Positions 37,321 through 49,502 are shown, counted from the stretch's first letter. The stretch is DNA of 64,000 nt from Fagopyrum homotropicum (GCA_033239125.1 BSWB01000004.1:81806501-81870500), one strand, 5' to 3'. The notes: generated by a model not told the origin, from the letters alone. Made by a program: numbers and translations.

Positions 37321-37721
37321 AAATGAAGCAAAGAAGAGTGAAAGAAGGTTCTCACAATGTAAAAGTGGTTTGCTATTGTATTTGGGATTCTCAAGTGGAA
37401 TTAATGTTGGATGATCCTATCAACAATGGTAGAGAGCTCTAAGCATTCATCAAATCGCCGGGACCCGCGCTAGGCACCGCTAGCCGTCCAAGTTCCGCGT
37501 CCGCTCCACCCACAATCGATGAGGGTTTCATCATCATCATTCACTTGCCAAGCAAGGCTTCCAATGCTACTAAGGTTCTAGCACACACAAAGCACACAAA
37601 ACACAACCAAAAACAGAAAAATCTAAACAAAAACAAAACAAGAAAGGGAAAATGTTACCAATGGGTTGCCTCCCACCAAGCGCTTCTTTAAGGTCATTAG
37701 CTTGACCAAACTCGGGGGCGT

Positions 37722-40700
37722 CTACTCAAGGTAAAGTGGGGCAATCATATCCACCGGAGTTCCCTGAATATACTTCTTCAACCGGTGCCCATTCACCTTA
37801 AAGTTTTCACAATGCTCCCCTCCTATCTCAATAGCTCCATGGGGAAAGATCTTCTTCACCACATATGGCCCGGTCCATCTTGATTTGAGCTTTCCGGGAA
37901 AGAGCCGCAACCTTGAGTTGAAGAGAAGGACAAGGTCGCCTTCACTCAACTCCTTGGGGATGATCCTCTTGTCATGCCACCGTTTAGTCCTCTCCTTGTA
38001 GATCCGGGCATTCTCGTATGCATCCAACCGGATCTCCTCAAGTGCGTTCATATCAAGCAACCTCTTCTCTCCGGCCTCTTTGAGATCAAAATTTAGCCAC
38101 TTGATGGCCCAATGTGCTCTATGCTCTATGTCTACCGGAAGGTGGCAAGACTTGCCATAGACCAACTTGTAAGGAGTAGTGCCAATTGGTGTCTTGAAAG
38201 CGGTCCTATATGCCCACAAGGCATCATTGAGCTTCATAGCCCAATCCTTTCTAGTTCTAGATACCGTCTTCTCGAGAATGGCCTTTATCTCCCGGTTGGA
38301 GATCTCCACTTGGCCACTAGTTTGGGGATGGTAAGGTGTTGCCACATTATGAGTCACCCCATACTTAGCCAAAAGTGCCCCAAAGTTCCTATTGGTGAAG
38401 TGCTTCCCTCCATCACTTATGATCACCCTTGGTGTTCCAAACCTAGGAAAGATCACTCGGTTGAAGAACCGCACCACAACCTTGGCGTCATTTGTAGGAG
38501 AGGCGATTGCCTCCACCCACCTCGAAACATAGTCAACCACCAATAGGATGTAGAGGTTGCCACATGAAGAAGGGAATGGTCCCATGAAGTCCACACCCCA
38601 CACATCAAAAATTTCCACTTCTTGTATGTTGTTCAAGGGCATCTCATTCCTTCTTGAGATGTTGCCCGTCCTTTGGCATGCGTCGCAAGCTACCACAAAG
38701 CTTTGCACATCCTTGAACAAACTTGGCCAAAAGAAGCCCGATTGCAACACTTTAGCACATGTCTTGTGTGAGCTAGCATGCCCTCCACATGGCAAGGAAT
38801 GACAATGGCGGATCACACTCTCCACCTCATCCTCCGGTATGCATCTTCTAAATATTCCATCCGGCCCTCTTTTGAACAAAAGTGGTTCACTCCAATAGTA
38901 GTGCCTCACATCTTTGAAGAACTTCTTCCTTTGGGCATATGTCAAACCGGGAGCCACTTCCTCACACACTAAGTAGTTCACAATGTCGGCAAACCATGGC
39001 TCGCTTCCTCTAGACACTTGGAACAAGCATTCCTCCACCATTTGCAATTGCTCATCCCGGAACGAATCATCAATCGGGATGTCATCTCTTTCAAGCTCTA
39101 ATGGTGGGAGTCTACTAAGGTGATCCGCCACTGAGTTCTCGGATCCTTTCTTGTCCCGGATTTCCAAATCAAACTCTTGAAGAAGAAGGATCCACCGAAT
39201 CAACCTTGGCTTGGCATCCTTATTTGTAAGTAGATAACGGATCGCAGCATGATCCGTATAAACTATGACCTTCACTCCAACAAGATATGAGCGGAACTTC
39301 TCAAATGCGTACACAACCGCTAACAACTCCTTCTCGGTGGTAGCATAATTGAGTTGGGCATCATCTAGCGTCTTGCTAGCATAATAAATAGCATGAGTGC
39401 GCCCATCTTTCCTTTGCCCCAAAACAGCCCCAACGGCTACATCGCTTGCATCACACATGATCTCAAACGGTAAACTCCAATCCGGAGGTTGCATGATAGG
39501 TGCGGAGATCAAGGCGTTCTTCAACCTAAAAAAAGCCTCTAGACAATCTTTAGAAAAGACAAAATCAATATCCTTCATTAGTAGGTTAGTAAGAGGCTTA
39601 GAAATTTTAGAGAAGTCTTGAATAAACCTCCGGCAAAAACCAGCATGCCCTAAGAAACTCCTTACCCCCTTCACCGAGGTAGGTGGTGGCAACTTCTCTA
39701 TCGTTTCAATTTTGGCCCTATCAACCTCAATGCCACGATTGGACACCAAGTGTCCCAACACAATACCTTCATCTACCATGAAGTGGCATTTTTCCCAATT
39801 CAAGACAAGATTTGTCTCCTCACATCTTTGCAATACTAATGACAAGTTAGCCAAGCAATTATCAAAGGAAGAACCATAAACAGAGAAATCATCCATGAAT
39901 ACTTCCATGATATTTTCAATGTATTCCAAAAAGATAGCCATCATGCACCTTTGGAAGGTGGCGGGTGCATTACACAACCCAAATGGCATTCTCCTATATG
40001 CAAAAGTACCCCATGGACATGTAAAGGTGGTTTTCTCTTGGTCATCGGGGTGGATAGGGATTTGGAAGAATCCACTATAGCCATCTAAATAGCAAAAATG
40101 AGAATGTTGAGCTAACCTCTCTAGCATTTGGTCAATGAAAGGGAGAGGGAAGTGATCTTTCCTAGAGGCCATGTTAAGCTTCCTATAATCAATGCACATC
40201 CTCCACCCCGTAACCGTCCTAGTCGGGATTAGTTCGTTGTTCTCATTAGTCACTATGGTCATCCCACCCTTCTTAGGAACTACATGAACGGGACTAACCC
40301 ACTTACTATCCGAGATAGGGTATATAATTCCCGCATCTAGCAACTTAATGATTTCCTTTTTGACTACCTCTTTCATTATAGGATTGAGTCTTCTTTGATG
40401 TTCAATAGAGGGTTTATGGTTATCTTCCATCAAGATCTTATGCATGCACAAAGAAGGCTTAATGCCAACCAAATCATCAATAGTATAGCCAATGGCTTTC
40501 CTATGAAATCTTAGTTCATGCAACAACTTAGCAAGTTCATCATCACTCAAGCATGCATTAACAATCACCGGGTAAGTAGAATTATCACCAAGGAAAGCAT
40601 ACTTTAAATGAGAGGGGAGGGGTTTAAGTTCAAGTTTAGGAGGACCTTTATCGAGTGTAGACGATCCAAATAAGGTTGGATGAGATGAATCCGAAGCAAA

Positions 40701-43514
40701 TAAAGGCTCTCCATGGCTCCTAGAAGCTTAATCATCATTAAGGGTTGATTCAGGGGAAACCACGGCTGGAACCACGGTTTGCTCCACTTCCACGGCCGTG
40801 GTAGTTGCCTGGCTCATTTGTTGTGGCTTTACAGAAGGTTTGACGGCCGTGGAACCACTTCCACGCCCGTGGAAGTTCCAGCTGCATAGCACCTCTTTGT
40901 GGCTTTCAACTTGAGCACTTGTCTCTTCTTCTAATGCTTCTAAGGCCTTGATCTCTTCATTGCAAGCCTCCTCAACACCTTCCTCCATCATACTTAAGGT
41001 AAGAACCTTCTCCAAGGGATCCTTGATCAAGATCGAGCTCACAACTTCTCTAGATTCTTCTTGTTCGACTATGCTGAAGACATCCTCATCAAGGGTTGAC
41101 CCTTTCATCATTGTGGACAACTTGAACTTGATGTTCTCTTCCCCAATGTTAAAGGAGAGAGTCCCATTCTTGCAATCCACTAGGCATCCGGAAGTGGCTA
41201 GGAAGGGTCTTCCCAAGATGATGGGAACCGGATAGTCCTCCGGAATATCCAAGACAACAAAATCAATTGGCACATAGAATCCTCCTAGTTGCACCGGAAT
41301 GTCTTCTAAGATCCCAACCGGGTGAGTGATTGAACGGTCCGCCATATAGAGGGTCATCTTGACCGGTTTTGGCTCTCCTAGCCCAACCTTGTTGCAAAGT
41401 GCAAGCGGTATGATGCTTACACTCGCTCCAAGATCACAAAGGGCTTCATACTTCACATCTCCCACTCCAATTGGGACACAAAAGGAACCCGGATCTCTTA
41501 GCTTGGGAGGCATTTCCTCCTTCATTGTTTGGATCAATTCCGAGGATCTCTTGGTCATTCTTATCTCCCCATACTCCTCCAACTTCCTCTTGTTGGAGAG
41601 TATCTCTTTCAAGAACTTGCCATATGCCGGCATTCCTAAAATAGCAACCATGAACGGAATATTAATATGCAATTTAGAGATTAGTTCAAGGAATTTACCA
41701 AAGTGATTGTCCAAGCGAGCTCTTGCTCGTGATTGTTGAAATGGTAGTGGTGGTTTGTATGGAGGCGGTGCCACATATGTTGGCTCAACATCCTTGCTCT
41801 TGCCTCCATCTCCTTGCAAAGTCTCTTCCTCTATCACCACTTGTTTCCCTTTAGCATTCTCCTTAGGCAAAGGATCTTTCATACTCAACCCACTCCTCGT
41901 AGTGATAGCCAACACTTGGCCTCTTGGGTTGTCTTCGGTCCTTCCGGGAAGCTTTCCCGGATCTCTATGGGCTTCACCCGCTTTTTGGAACACTTGTGCT
42001 TCCAACACTTTTTGAGCTTTAGAAATTGAAGTCACGGTGCTCTCAAGACCACTCAACCTTCCTAGCAATTGCTCAAACATCATTTCGGTCCTATCCTTTG
42101 GAGGTTGAGTAAATCCGGGTGGAGGTTCTTGTGAAGCTTTCGGTGGTGGAGTTATGCTTGTGGAAGCGGGAGGGTTCAAGGCTCCATCCGGGTTAGAATA
42201 GGAAAACCCCGGATGGTTGTGGTTAGGCCGGTAATTGTTGAATTGCCGGTTGTTGTTGAAGTTCCTTGGGCCTTGATAATTGTTGTAATTGCCCATTCCC
42301 ATGTAATTCACATCCTCCTCCTTGGAAGACAAGTTAGCTTGTGGAAGCACTTGAGGAGTTGCTTGGTTCTTCAAAGTTGTAGCACACAACTCCCTCAAGA
42401 ACTTTAGCTCGTTGTTGATGGCGTCAAGCTTGAAATTGCTCATGGTGACTTCACTCACCTCATATGCTCCCGCCTTTCTCCCCTCACTCTTCCTATGGGA
42501 GTACTTCTCAATTACTAGAGCTTGCTTCTCTACAAACTCCCACGCTTCATCTACATGTTTCTCCATGAAAGTCCCACCGGAAAGAGATTGAAGCTTGAAT
42601 TGGCTATCTTCATCAAGTCCTTTGAAGTAGATCTCCAATAGCTCAATTTTCGGTATGCCATGGTGTGGACAATCTAGGAGAAGATCTTTGAACCTCTCCC
42701 AAGACTTGAATAAACTCTCTCTATCCTTCATCACGAAGGCATTGATCTTCCCTCTTAACTCGGTAGTCTTGGAAGGTGGGAAGAACTTAGTCAAAAACTA
42801 GGTTGTCATCTCCTCCCAAGTACCAACTCGCCCTTGTGGAATAGATTGATACCAAGCCAAGGCTTTATCCTTAAGAGAGAAGGAAAAAGCCCTAAGCTTA
42901 TGGTTGTTGCTCTCCAATCTTGGCGGTCTAAGAGTCTCCATCAAGATCTCATAGTTCATCAAGTGTTGATGAGGAGACTCTCCTTCCATCCCTCCAAATT
43001 GATTATGCCGGATCATTTGTAGAACTTGAGGGCGGAGTTCATAATCATGGGATGCGGGATCTCCAAAGTTCACACCCGGACGGTGTGCTCTTTGTGCCGG
43101 ATCCATACGTTGCCCCAACGTTTGTGGCTCTTCCATAGCAATGGGCACAACCCTAATATTCACCGCCGCCGGCTGCGGTTGTGGTGGAGGTGGAGGAGGT
43201 TGTTGACGGTTAAGCTCTCTTTGCACAAGAGCTTGCCTAATCTCCTCAATCTCCCTCCTAGTTGCCTCTTCCCTCTCATTGGCAAGTCTCCTTTCATTCT
43301 CTAAAGCTTCATCCCTTATCCTAATTTGCTCTAAAGCCTCATCCAACTCAGCTTGGAGATCTCTTCCGGCCATCTCTTTTCCCTTTTTAATGGTCTTGGA
43401 TCTAGATCTAAGGGTTTTCTCCGGTTCGGGATCGAATGGAGCTAAATCCTTACCACGAGATCTTCGCATACACCTAAAGAGTGAGATGTCCTGAAAAGCA
43501 AAGACACAAACCAA
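37722..43514 (-). pseudogene. gag-pol: Athila gag-pol polyprotein, copy 1, two nonsense codons
   Basis: One continuous frame of 1931 codons on the - strand, interrupted by TAG at 42798-42800 (in gag) and TAA at 40728-40730 (between protease and polymerase). The likely start is the Met of MRRSRGKDLAPFDPE at about 43469, because this start is shared with the + strand copy. Order: gag capsid region (LLLDCPHHGIP), protease with DLGAS near 41435 and LGRPFLA, reverse transcriptase with FMDD (residues 224-227 of the last open segment, which starts at 40568), RNase H (D373, E413, D439), and integrase with zinc finger H590, H597, C628, C631 and catalytic D660, D719, E755 (D-35-E). It ends normally at APLYLE. 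All pol motifs are intact in the third segment. In the family the polyprotein forms virus-like particles and carries out reverse transcription and integration. Confidence 0.96.
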
Positions 43515-43585
43515 AAAGAGATCAAAAGCAACAAGAAAGATCTACACTATAAACAATCACAAAATAGACTCAATCTAGACCTAAT

Positions 43586-43602
43586 CCCCGGCAACGGCGC
43601 CA
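43586..43602 (-). other. Primer binding site, tRNA-Asp type, Athila copy 1
   Basis: TGGCGCCGTTGCCGGGG on the - strand, six bases after the 5' LTR end. It is complementary in type to the 3' end of tRNA-Asp, the primer reported for Athila elements. Confidence 0.85.
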
Positions 43603-43608
43603 AAAACT

Positions 43609-45438
43609 TGTTATGCTCAAGATGTGATACGCAATGGGTTTTAAATTTATATTCTCGTTATATTTATCCTAACTCCTAGCGAACCCGCAGTGTACGGGAC
43701 GTTTGTAGTAGGGATAGTATTCCGAGGTCGAACACAAAGACTAAGGTGAGATTGATTCAATTAGTGATTAAGTCTAGTGAAGATCTACGTTTAGGAAAAG
43801 AGAGAGAAATAAAGAAATGAAAATCTCAATGTTTTTGGTTGGTTTTTTGGTGATCAATCAAGGACCACTAAACATGCAAAATAAACGAATCAACTATGCC
43901 AACAAATCAACACAAACAAACAAGCTAAAACGAGATATAGATCAAAGATAGAAAAGCGGATTCTAGGGGTTGGAAAGTCCGATTATGGCGTAAGACTCAA
44001 GCTATCTATTCATTCCTTGGATTGACTATGATATGTTGGGAGTAAGCATTTCTAGATTGGGATCAATTACCGGGTAGGTCTCATGGTCCACTAGTCCATT
44101 CCTAAGGTCTCATCACCGGGTAAGTCTTTAAGAACCTAAGGGACGGAATTCTACACGAACCGGATTGTCGCCTAGAGATCTAACCTATCCTTACCGGGTA
44201 AGTCTCGAAAGGGTTAGTTCTAAGCAACTATCCTAGCACACTTAGTCCAATGGCGGCTTATGAGGCTCATCACTACCTAGGGTTTGTGATCTTTGGAATC
44301 TAAGAGCAAGGATTACCGAGTAAGTCTCTCCTAACACTTAGTTGCTAACACTAGGTTACCCTAGGGTAGTTTTAACTTAACAAACACTTAGGATTTCAAC
44401 ATTCTAACAATCTAAAGCTAGATCCATCGAACCAGGGAAGATCACGGGTTGGTCTACCAAGTCCACGGCCGTGGTTTGGCAAGAACAAATCGTGGATCCT
44501 AACAGAGGCTACGTTCAAGCACACAAGTCATCCAAGGATCGATCTAAGTCCATCCTATCATAGTCCTAGCCATAACCATTCCTTCCTTACCCTAGAATCA
44601 CATCTATTTAGCCTACAACATTCATCATAGCAATCGAAATCATTGAACATAAAATCATGGCTTCCATTTGCAAGGTAATGAAGAGAAAGAGATAAACAAG
44701 TTAAGTAACCAAAACCAAGCTGAAAATGGAATTAGAATGACTCACAACCCTTCTTAAAGAAGGTTCAAATGATTCATACAACTCTAGAAATCGATTCCGA
44801 AATCCCTCTCTACAAGCTATCAAGATCTATCAATGGTGTGTTCTTCTTCTTCTCCAACCAAGCTCTCCTCCAATGGTAGCTTCCTTATACCTCCTTCCTC
44901 TAAGAATCTTCTTGTTGAGAGAATATTTTCATTGGATGATAGTGGATAATGGAGAGCTGCTCCAAGATGATTCTCTCAGCCAATGCAGGACCACTTTTAT
45001 ACTACAACTTTGCAAGTGCTGGCCAAGAGATCGTGGCACAGCTGTCACGAAAACCTGGCAAAAACCACGGGTAGAATCACGGCCGTGATCTGTCAGTGAA
45101 CCGTGATTTTGTGCTTCTGCTTTGCCTTTGATCATTAAGCTTCGATTTGGTGCATGGCTTGTGTTGGCAAGGTTCCATGAGTCCTCCCTAGCCTTTAGCT
45201 TGCAATCCTAATGAGTCCGAGGGTGTGTCATATTGATGAACGATCCTCAAACGTATCGTTTTAGCTCCTAAATCTCCCAAAATACCTACAAAGCAATGCA
45301 CAAGTCCGTGTAGACGTCTATCTCGACAAAATACGTGAATTGAGTGCAAACGCCGTGAACTAGTGCTAAACTATCCATGAATGAGCGAGAAATATATCTA
45401 AATGATTTCCTAAACCTAAGTCATAAATCGTGTTATCA
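43609..45438 (-). repeat. 5' LTR of Athila copy 1
   Basis: 1830 bp partner of 34220-36049, with CCACGGCCGTGG at 44463-44474 and ATCACGGCCGTGAT at 45076-45089. This LTR would drive transcription of the element. Confidence 0.95.
44995..45001 (-). promoter_or_regulatory. TATA box in 5' LTR, Athila copy 1
   Basis: TATAAAA on the - strand, about 440 bp into the LTR. The equivalent site in the + strand Athila is at 55066. Transcription would start roughly 30 bp downstream. Confidence 0.55.
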
Positions 45439-45443
45439 AGTAA

Positions 45444-46429
45444 CAACGATAGATCTCCCAGCGAGGGATTGTAACGACCCTTTTTGCGACATTCTTAGGT
45501 CATGAGATTGGCATATGGAGTAACAACACGGATTAGCACCTTTATGATTTAATCATGATAAAGTGAACTTGTGAACCAAGAGGAAAGTGAGGCTTCTATT
45601 ATTGCTGTACGCGCGGGGGAATACTTAAAGAGTATGCATAGTATTTCGTTCTTATGAAACGAATGTTACGTTGTCGGGAACAAGAGATGAGTCAAAGTTT
45701 CTAGACTCACCCGAAGGAGCAATGGTGGCTATGGTGTGAAACGGGGAACCGAGATTATAGTAACGTTGTAAGTTTTAAGCTGAAGATGGTAGTACTTGTG
45801 AATATATGAGCTGGAAGTTTTAGTGGTTTTGAATGGGGAACTTCTTCTAGTATTTCCCCACGGGGCTTTCTGGTACGGTTTTTAAGGAAAGGTATGGGTC
45901 GGAAAAGTTGTACTTTGATTATCGAGAAATGAGTAAGACTACAAATAAGGAAAAGTATCTTCGCCTTGTAGTGGGCGACTCGCTAGAACAGTTTGCATGT
46001 GGTTACAAATGTATTGGTCAGTTGGAGTTTATATGGATATGCATTCGGAAGAAGTAAGACTACTTACCAATCGCACTTGTGAGTCAAAGTACAACTTATC
46101 CTTATTTGTAGTCTTACTTCTTCCGGATCATATATCGGGTTAGTAATGAGGTGATAGTTTCAGTAATACCTCCAAGGTATGTGGAGGAGGTTTGCAGCTT
46201 ATAGGTGGGTGGGATATAACCGCCGAGTTGCGGTATGGTTTTGACACTTTCTTCCTTTCTGAGGAAGTCGATTAGATCGTGGGCTCCGAGACTATAATAT
46301 CCGGTGTTATTTGGAGCATTTGAGAGCTCCAATAAATAAAGTTGGAGTTGAGAGAAATGATCGGGACATCGGATATCTCCTAGATGTGAAATAATATGAA
46401 AAGAAAAAACGGACAAAAGAGTCGCTAAC
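45444..46429 (+). pseudogene. Chromovirus pol remnant with reverse transcriptase motif
   Basis: Continuation of the + strand chromovirus after the Athila insertion. 45911-45997 reads YFDYREMSKTTNKEKYLRL followed by VGDSLEQFA. This is a decayed version of the reverse transcriptase block IDYRELNK..KNKYPLPRIDDLLDQL. The Athila therefore interrupts the element upstream of the polymerase. A rearranged, inverted copy of part of this block lies at about 46085-46121. The rest is too decayed to read. Confidence 0.7.
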
Positions 46430-46508
46430 CCGATTTTTAGCGGTTAAAAAATGTGGTTTAGGAATGCACATTCTACGAGATAATTATGGAATAATTATCC
46501 CGATAATA
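46430..46508. repeat. 79 bp direct repeat, left copy
   Basis: Runs from CCGATTTTTAGCGG to CCCGATAATA. The right copy at 47231-47309 differs at about three bases. The pair brackets the inverted-repeat element at 46539-47195. Confidence 0.85.
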
Positions 46509-46538
46509 GGGTGTTATTCAAGTAAGGCACATTATTCC

Positions 46539-47195
46539 GGTACGGCCGACACGTGTCCCGAAAAAAAAAATTTATTTTTTTTATTTTTTTTTTAAAACGA
46601 GTAAAAGTAATAGTTCAAAACTTATTATGGAATAGTTCATAACTTATAAAAGGATAGTTCGTGAATTATAATAGAATAGTTCATAGTGCAAAATTTATAA
46701 AGAAATGAAAATAATAGTTCAAAACATATTAAGGAATAGTTCATAACTTCTAAAAGGATAGTTCATGAATTATAATAGAATAGTTCATAGTGCAAAATTT
46801 ATAAAGGAGTGAAAGTAATAGTTCAAAACTTATTATGGGATAGTTCATGAATTATAATAGAATAGTTCATGAATTATAATAGAATAGTTCAAAGTGCAAA
46901 ATTTATGAAGGATAGTGCATAACTTATAAAATGATAGTTCATGAATTACAATTGAATTGTTCATAACATATAAACGATTAATTTATAAATAATTTGATAA
47001 AATATATTACAAAGTAATAGTTCATGGATTATATGGGAATAGTTCAAAGTTTATAGGAGAATAACATGGTAGTTCAAACAAATTTTCTTTCGGTTATGGA
47101 AAAAAAAATCGTTTCAGAAAAGAAAAAAGAAAAAAAAAATTAAATTTTTTTTTCGGGACACGTGTCGGCCGTACGGGCGGCCGTACGACCGTACC
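46539..47195. mobile_element. 657 bp inverted-repeat element (MITE), possibly MULE-like
   Basis: Left end GGTACGGCCGACACGTGTCC followed by CGA10TTTA. The right end on the opposite strand has the same sequence, with about 20 extra bases near the tip. Flanks ACATTATTC (46529-46537) and ACATTAATA (47196-47204) look like an eroded 9 bp duplication, as expected for Mutator-like elements. The interior contains many TAGTTCA repeats and no coding capacity. Confidence 0.6.
46607..47075. repeat. ATAGTTCA minisatellite inside the MITE
   Basis: About twenty occurrences of (A/G)ATAGTTCA, alternating with ACTTATAAAA and GAATTATAATAG. The basic period is about 21 bp and higher-order blocks are about 75-120 bp. 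Confidence 0.8.
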
Positions 47196-47230
47196 ACATT
47201 AATAGAACCGTACGACCGTACCACATTAAA

Positions 47231-47309
47231 CCGATTCTTAGCGGTTAAAAAATGTGGCTTAGGAATGCACATTCTACGAGATAATTATGAAATAATTATC
47301 CCGATAATA
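47231..47309. repeat. 79 bp direct repeat, right copy
   Basis: Partner of 46430-46508. Just before it CGTACGACCGTACCACATTA occurs twice (about 47183 and 47210). Confidence 0.85.
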
Positions 47310-47389
47310 TTTTGGATTTTATATTCCAATTTCATAAAGTTTGGAGAACGAAAAATATAACCGCGTTTTAATTAAATAATCTAGATAAA

Positions 47390-47489
47390 TTATATATATA
47401 TATATATATAATATTATATTATATATTATTTTTATATATAAAGATGTTGAAGAAAAATGAGAATGGTGCTGCTGCATTTCTCTAAATCA

Positions 47490-47534
<45 letters not shown>

Positions 47535-47558
47535 ATTTCATATATATATATATATATA
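47390..47558. repeat. (TA)n microsatellites
   Basis: TA runs at about 47390-47410, 47494-47532 and 47540-47558. They create an artificial IYIYIY reading frame. Confidence 0.9.
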
Positions 47559-48489
47559 CCAACTTCAATTTGTACATGCCAACTTTCGCATATACTTATA
47601 CATATAATATTAGATCGTGGAAACTTCCATTATGCTCGTTTTTTCACTTCCATTTCATTTGAATGATACAAGGTAAGAGGAGAGCGAAGGTGATACACCG
47701 ATCCATCTTCAACATTTCATAAACCGATAATCTTTTATCTAAATTCAAATCCGTTTGTTCCAGCGAGTCCCTTACCCTGTTCTCTTCAACGTGGTAACAA
47801 GTTATTTCCTGTTTGATACCTTTTTGGTTAAGCCTCTGTTTATCGTTATCGGAGCGCCGACAGACACCGCGAGCCGCCGAACGTTGAGTTTGATACCGTG
47901 CTCTTACTCCCTGCATTGCCAGAACTCCGTATCTTCTTCCGGATCATATATCTGGTTCGTAACGAATAAGTTATGAATTTATTCGTTTTCCGTATTACGG
48001 GTTAGTATAAATTGACCTTAAGTTTGTTAAAATGGATAATTGGAAATTCCATTATGCTCGTTACATTATTCTGGTGTTTATTGGTTGTTTGTCTGATGAA
48101 ATCTGATGACAGGTGGGTTTATAAATTTTCTGCGGGCAAAACGTTATTTTGGCGAAATTTAATTAAATAATTAAAGGTTAATTAATTAAATTAGGATTAG
48201 AGTTTAGATTGAGGAATGTTGATTAGATGTTACCTTGAAATTTGAGGAATTGTGAGTTATGTTGAGATATTGAGGTTTAGTTGATTGTCAGGCTTATAGG
48301 TTGATTATGATCCTTATGGATCCCTTGGGTCTAAGTGTGACCCCTTTGATTAGTAGGAGATTTGGTATCTCTTTATGCGTTGTTATTAGGTAGCGCTATT
48401 CTCCGGACGATGAAGTTGATCGTGGTTGATGACCCATTTATGAGGAATCAGATGGGCGGAAGTATTGTACATTGTTGTGTTGGAATTAG
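47559..48489 (+). other. Unreadable part of the + strand chromovirus interior
   Basis: By position this should hold RNase H and integrase, but no motif could be recognised on either strand. TTCCATTATGCTCGTT occurs twice (near 47627 and 48047). CTTCTTCCGGATCATATATC at about 47934 also occurs at about 46119. Confidence 0.4.
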
Positions 48490-48943
48490 ATTAGTACATG
48501 TAGGGGATAGCCTTGAGCAGATAAGGGACGACCTCGCTCGAGTGGCGGCGATACAAAAGCAGATGCAAATCGAGCTGAGTCACCAGATGGCATATACAGT
48601 TAAAAGATACGAACCTCTTGGGTTCAGATATGGGACTGTTCTACTTTAGGATATCACGGCCGTGAGGCGACGAGGCGTCATACGTGTTGAACATTAGGAG
48701 GGAGTTGGGTCCCGGATGTTACGGACCATTTTGAGAGATGAGAACTGTTAGGAAGTGATTTACATATTGGCGTTGCCCCCAAGAGTGGAGGGTTTTCACT
48801 CGATGTTTCAGGTGTACAAGTCATTAGAATACATACAGTACTCAAGTTATGATGTTAGTCATTATGATACAGTGGAAGACGAAGAGTTGATGAGGCTACC
48901 GAGGAGACGTGGAATAGTATCTTTGATTGAGTTTTTACGTTGA
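48490..48943 (+). pseudogene. Integrase C-terminal region of the + strand chromovirus
   Basis: One frame (within 48362-48649) ends DSLEQIRDDLARVAAIQKQM followed by a stretch like YTVKRYEPLGFRYGTVLL. This corresponds to the region after the integrase core (ERLKAAQ.RQKSYAD.RRKPLEF.VGD.VLL in the family). A second frame, 48755-48943, reads YILALPPRVEGFHSMFQVY, the LALPP..GVHNVFHVS block, as in the - strand remnant at 18110-18250. A frame change and stops separate the two. No chromodomain residues are recognisable at the end. Confidence 0.78.
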
Positions 48944-49226
48944 GCTAGTTGTATCGATATGGCCAATAGGTTATATTTTATGTGCATGCGTGAGGTTATG
49001 CATATTTTGTGCACCGAGCGGGAATCTATTGTGTAATCTGTTAGATCTAGATGTGATATGTTATGTGTGTTTCGTATAAGTATGTGTGTGTACCTTGTGA
49101 GGTCTTGATGTAGGTATACGAGTAGGCTTTGGATTAGAGGACCGATAGTTTGCAGGTTTATATCTTCTAAGCGGTTATTGAGACGTGTTTGACCGAGAGT
49201 TTTGGGTTAGCAAGTTTCGGGACAAA

Positions 49227-49240
49227 ACTTGTTTTTAGGG
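49227..49240 (+). other. Polypurine tract of the + strand chromovirus
   Basis: TTTTTAGGGG, preceded by GTTTCGGGACAAAACTT, directly before the degenerate start of the 3' LTR. Same arrangement as at 17746-17765 on the other strand. Confidence 0.7.
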
Positions 49241-49466
49241 GAATCGGCAGAATTTTTAATTTCGGTTAGGGGTTAGTTTAGTGGCCTTACCGTAGGCGCG
49301 GCTCACTCTTTCCGCAAGCATGATGTGTTGAGTGACGGGATTTTATCCCAAATCCTGTTCCAACCCTTCGTTTTTACGCCCTTTGTTTTTGACCCCTCAT
49401 TACCTAGCATAAAGGGAGCCTATGAGGGATGCTGACCCTTGGTTCTCCCCCCTTCTAGGCAGGCTT

Positions 49467-49502
<36 letters not shown>

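Larger units (their letters stand above)
36050..37721 (-). other. 3' non-coding region of Athila copy 1
   Basis: Between the pol stop and the 3' LTR. No reading frame of note on the element's sense strand, so there is no env-like gene. It contains two hairpins with GGGA loops (37301-37320 and 36070-36089), each followed by a TAAGT.TGGGGT tract. The second tract abuts the 3' LTR and is the polypurine primer site. Confidence 0.8.
34215..45443 (-). mobile_element. Athila-type Ty3/gypsy retrotransposon, full length, with TSD
   Basis: Complete element on the - strand: 5' LTR 43609-45438, PBS 43586-43602, gag-pol 43514-37722, 3' region with two hairpins, 3' LTR 34220-36049. Target-site duplication AGTAA at 34215-34219 and 45439-45443. 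Both LTRs are 1830 bp and differ at about 33 positions by eye (1.8 percent), so insertion was fairly recent. The tRNA-Asp type PBS, DLGAS protease, FMDD polymerase motif and IEHQRRLNP..MKEVVKKE linker place it in the Athila lineage. No envelope-like frame lies between pol and the 3' LTR. Two nonsense codons make it non-autonomous. Confidence 0.96.

Noticed and set aside
38112..38546. 144-codon frame opposite Athila integrase, and similar frames opposite gag
   Set aside because: Antisense shadows of the conserved gag-pol frame; they follow codon composition of the sense gene.
47457..47666. Frame with IYIYIY repeats
   Set aside because: It is a translation of (TA)n microsatellites.
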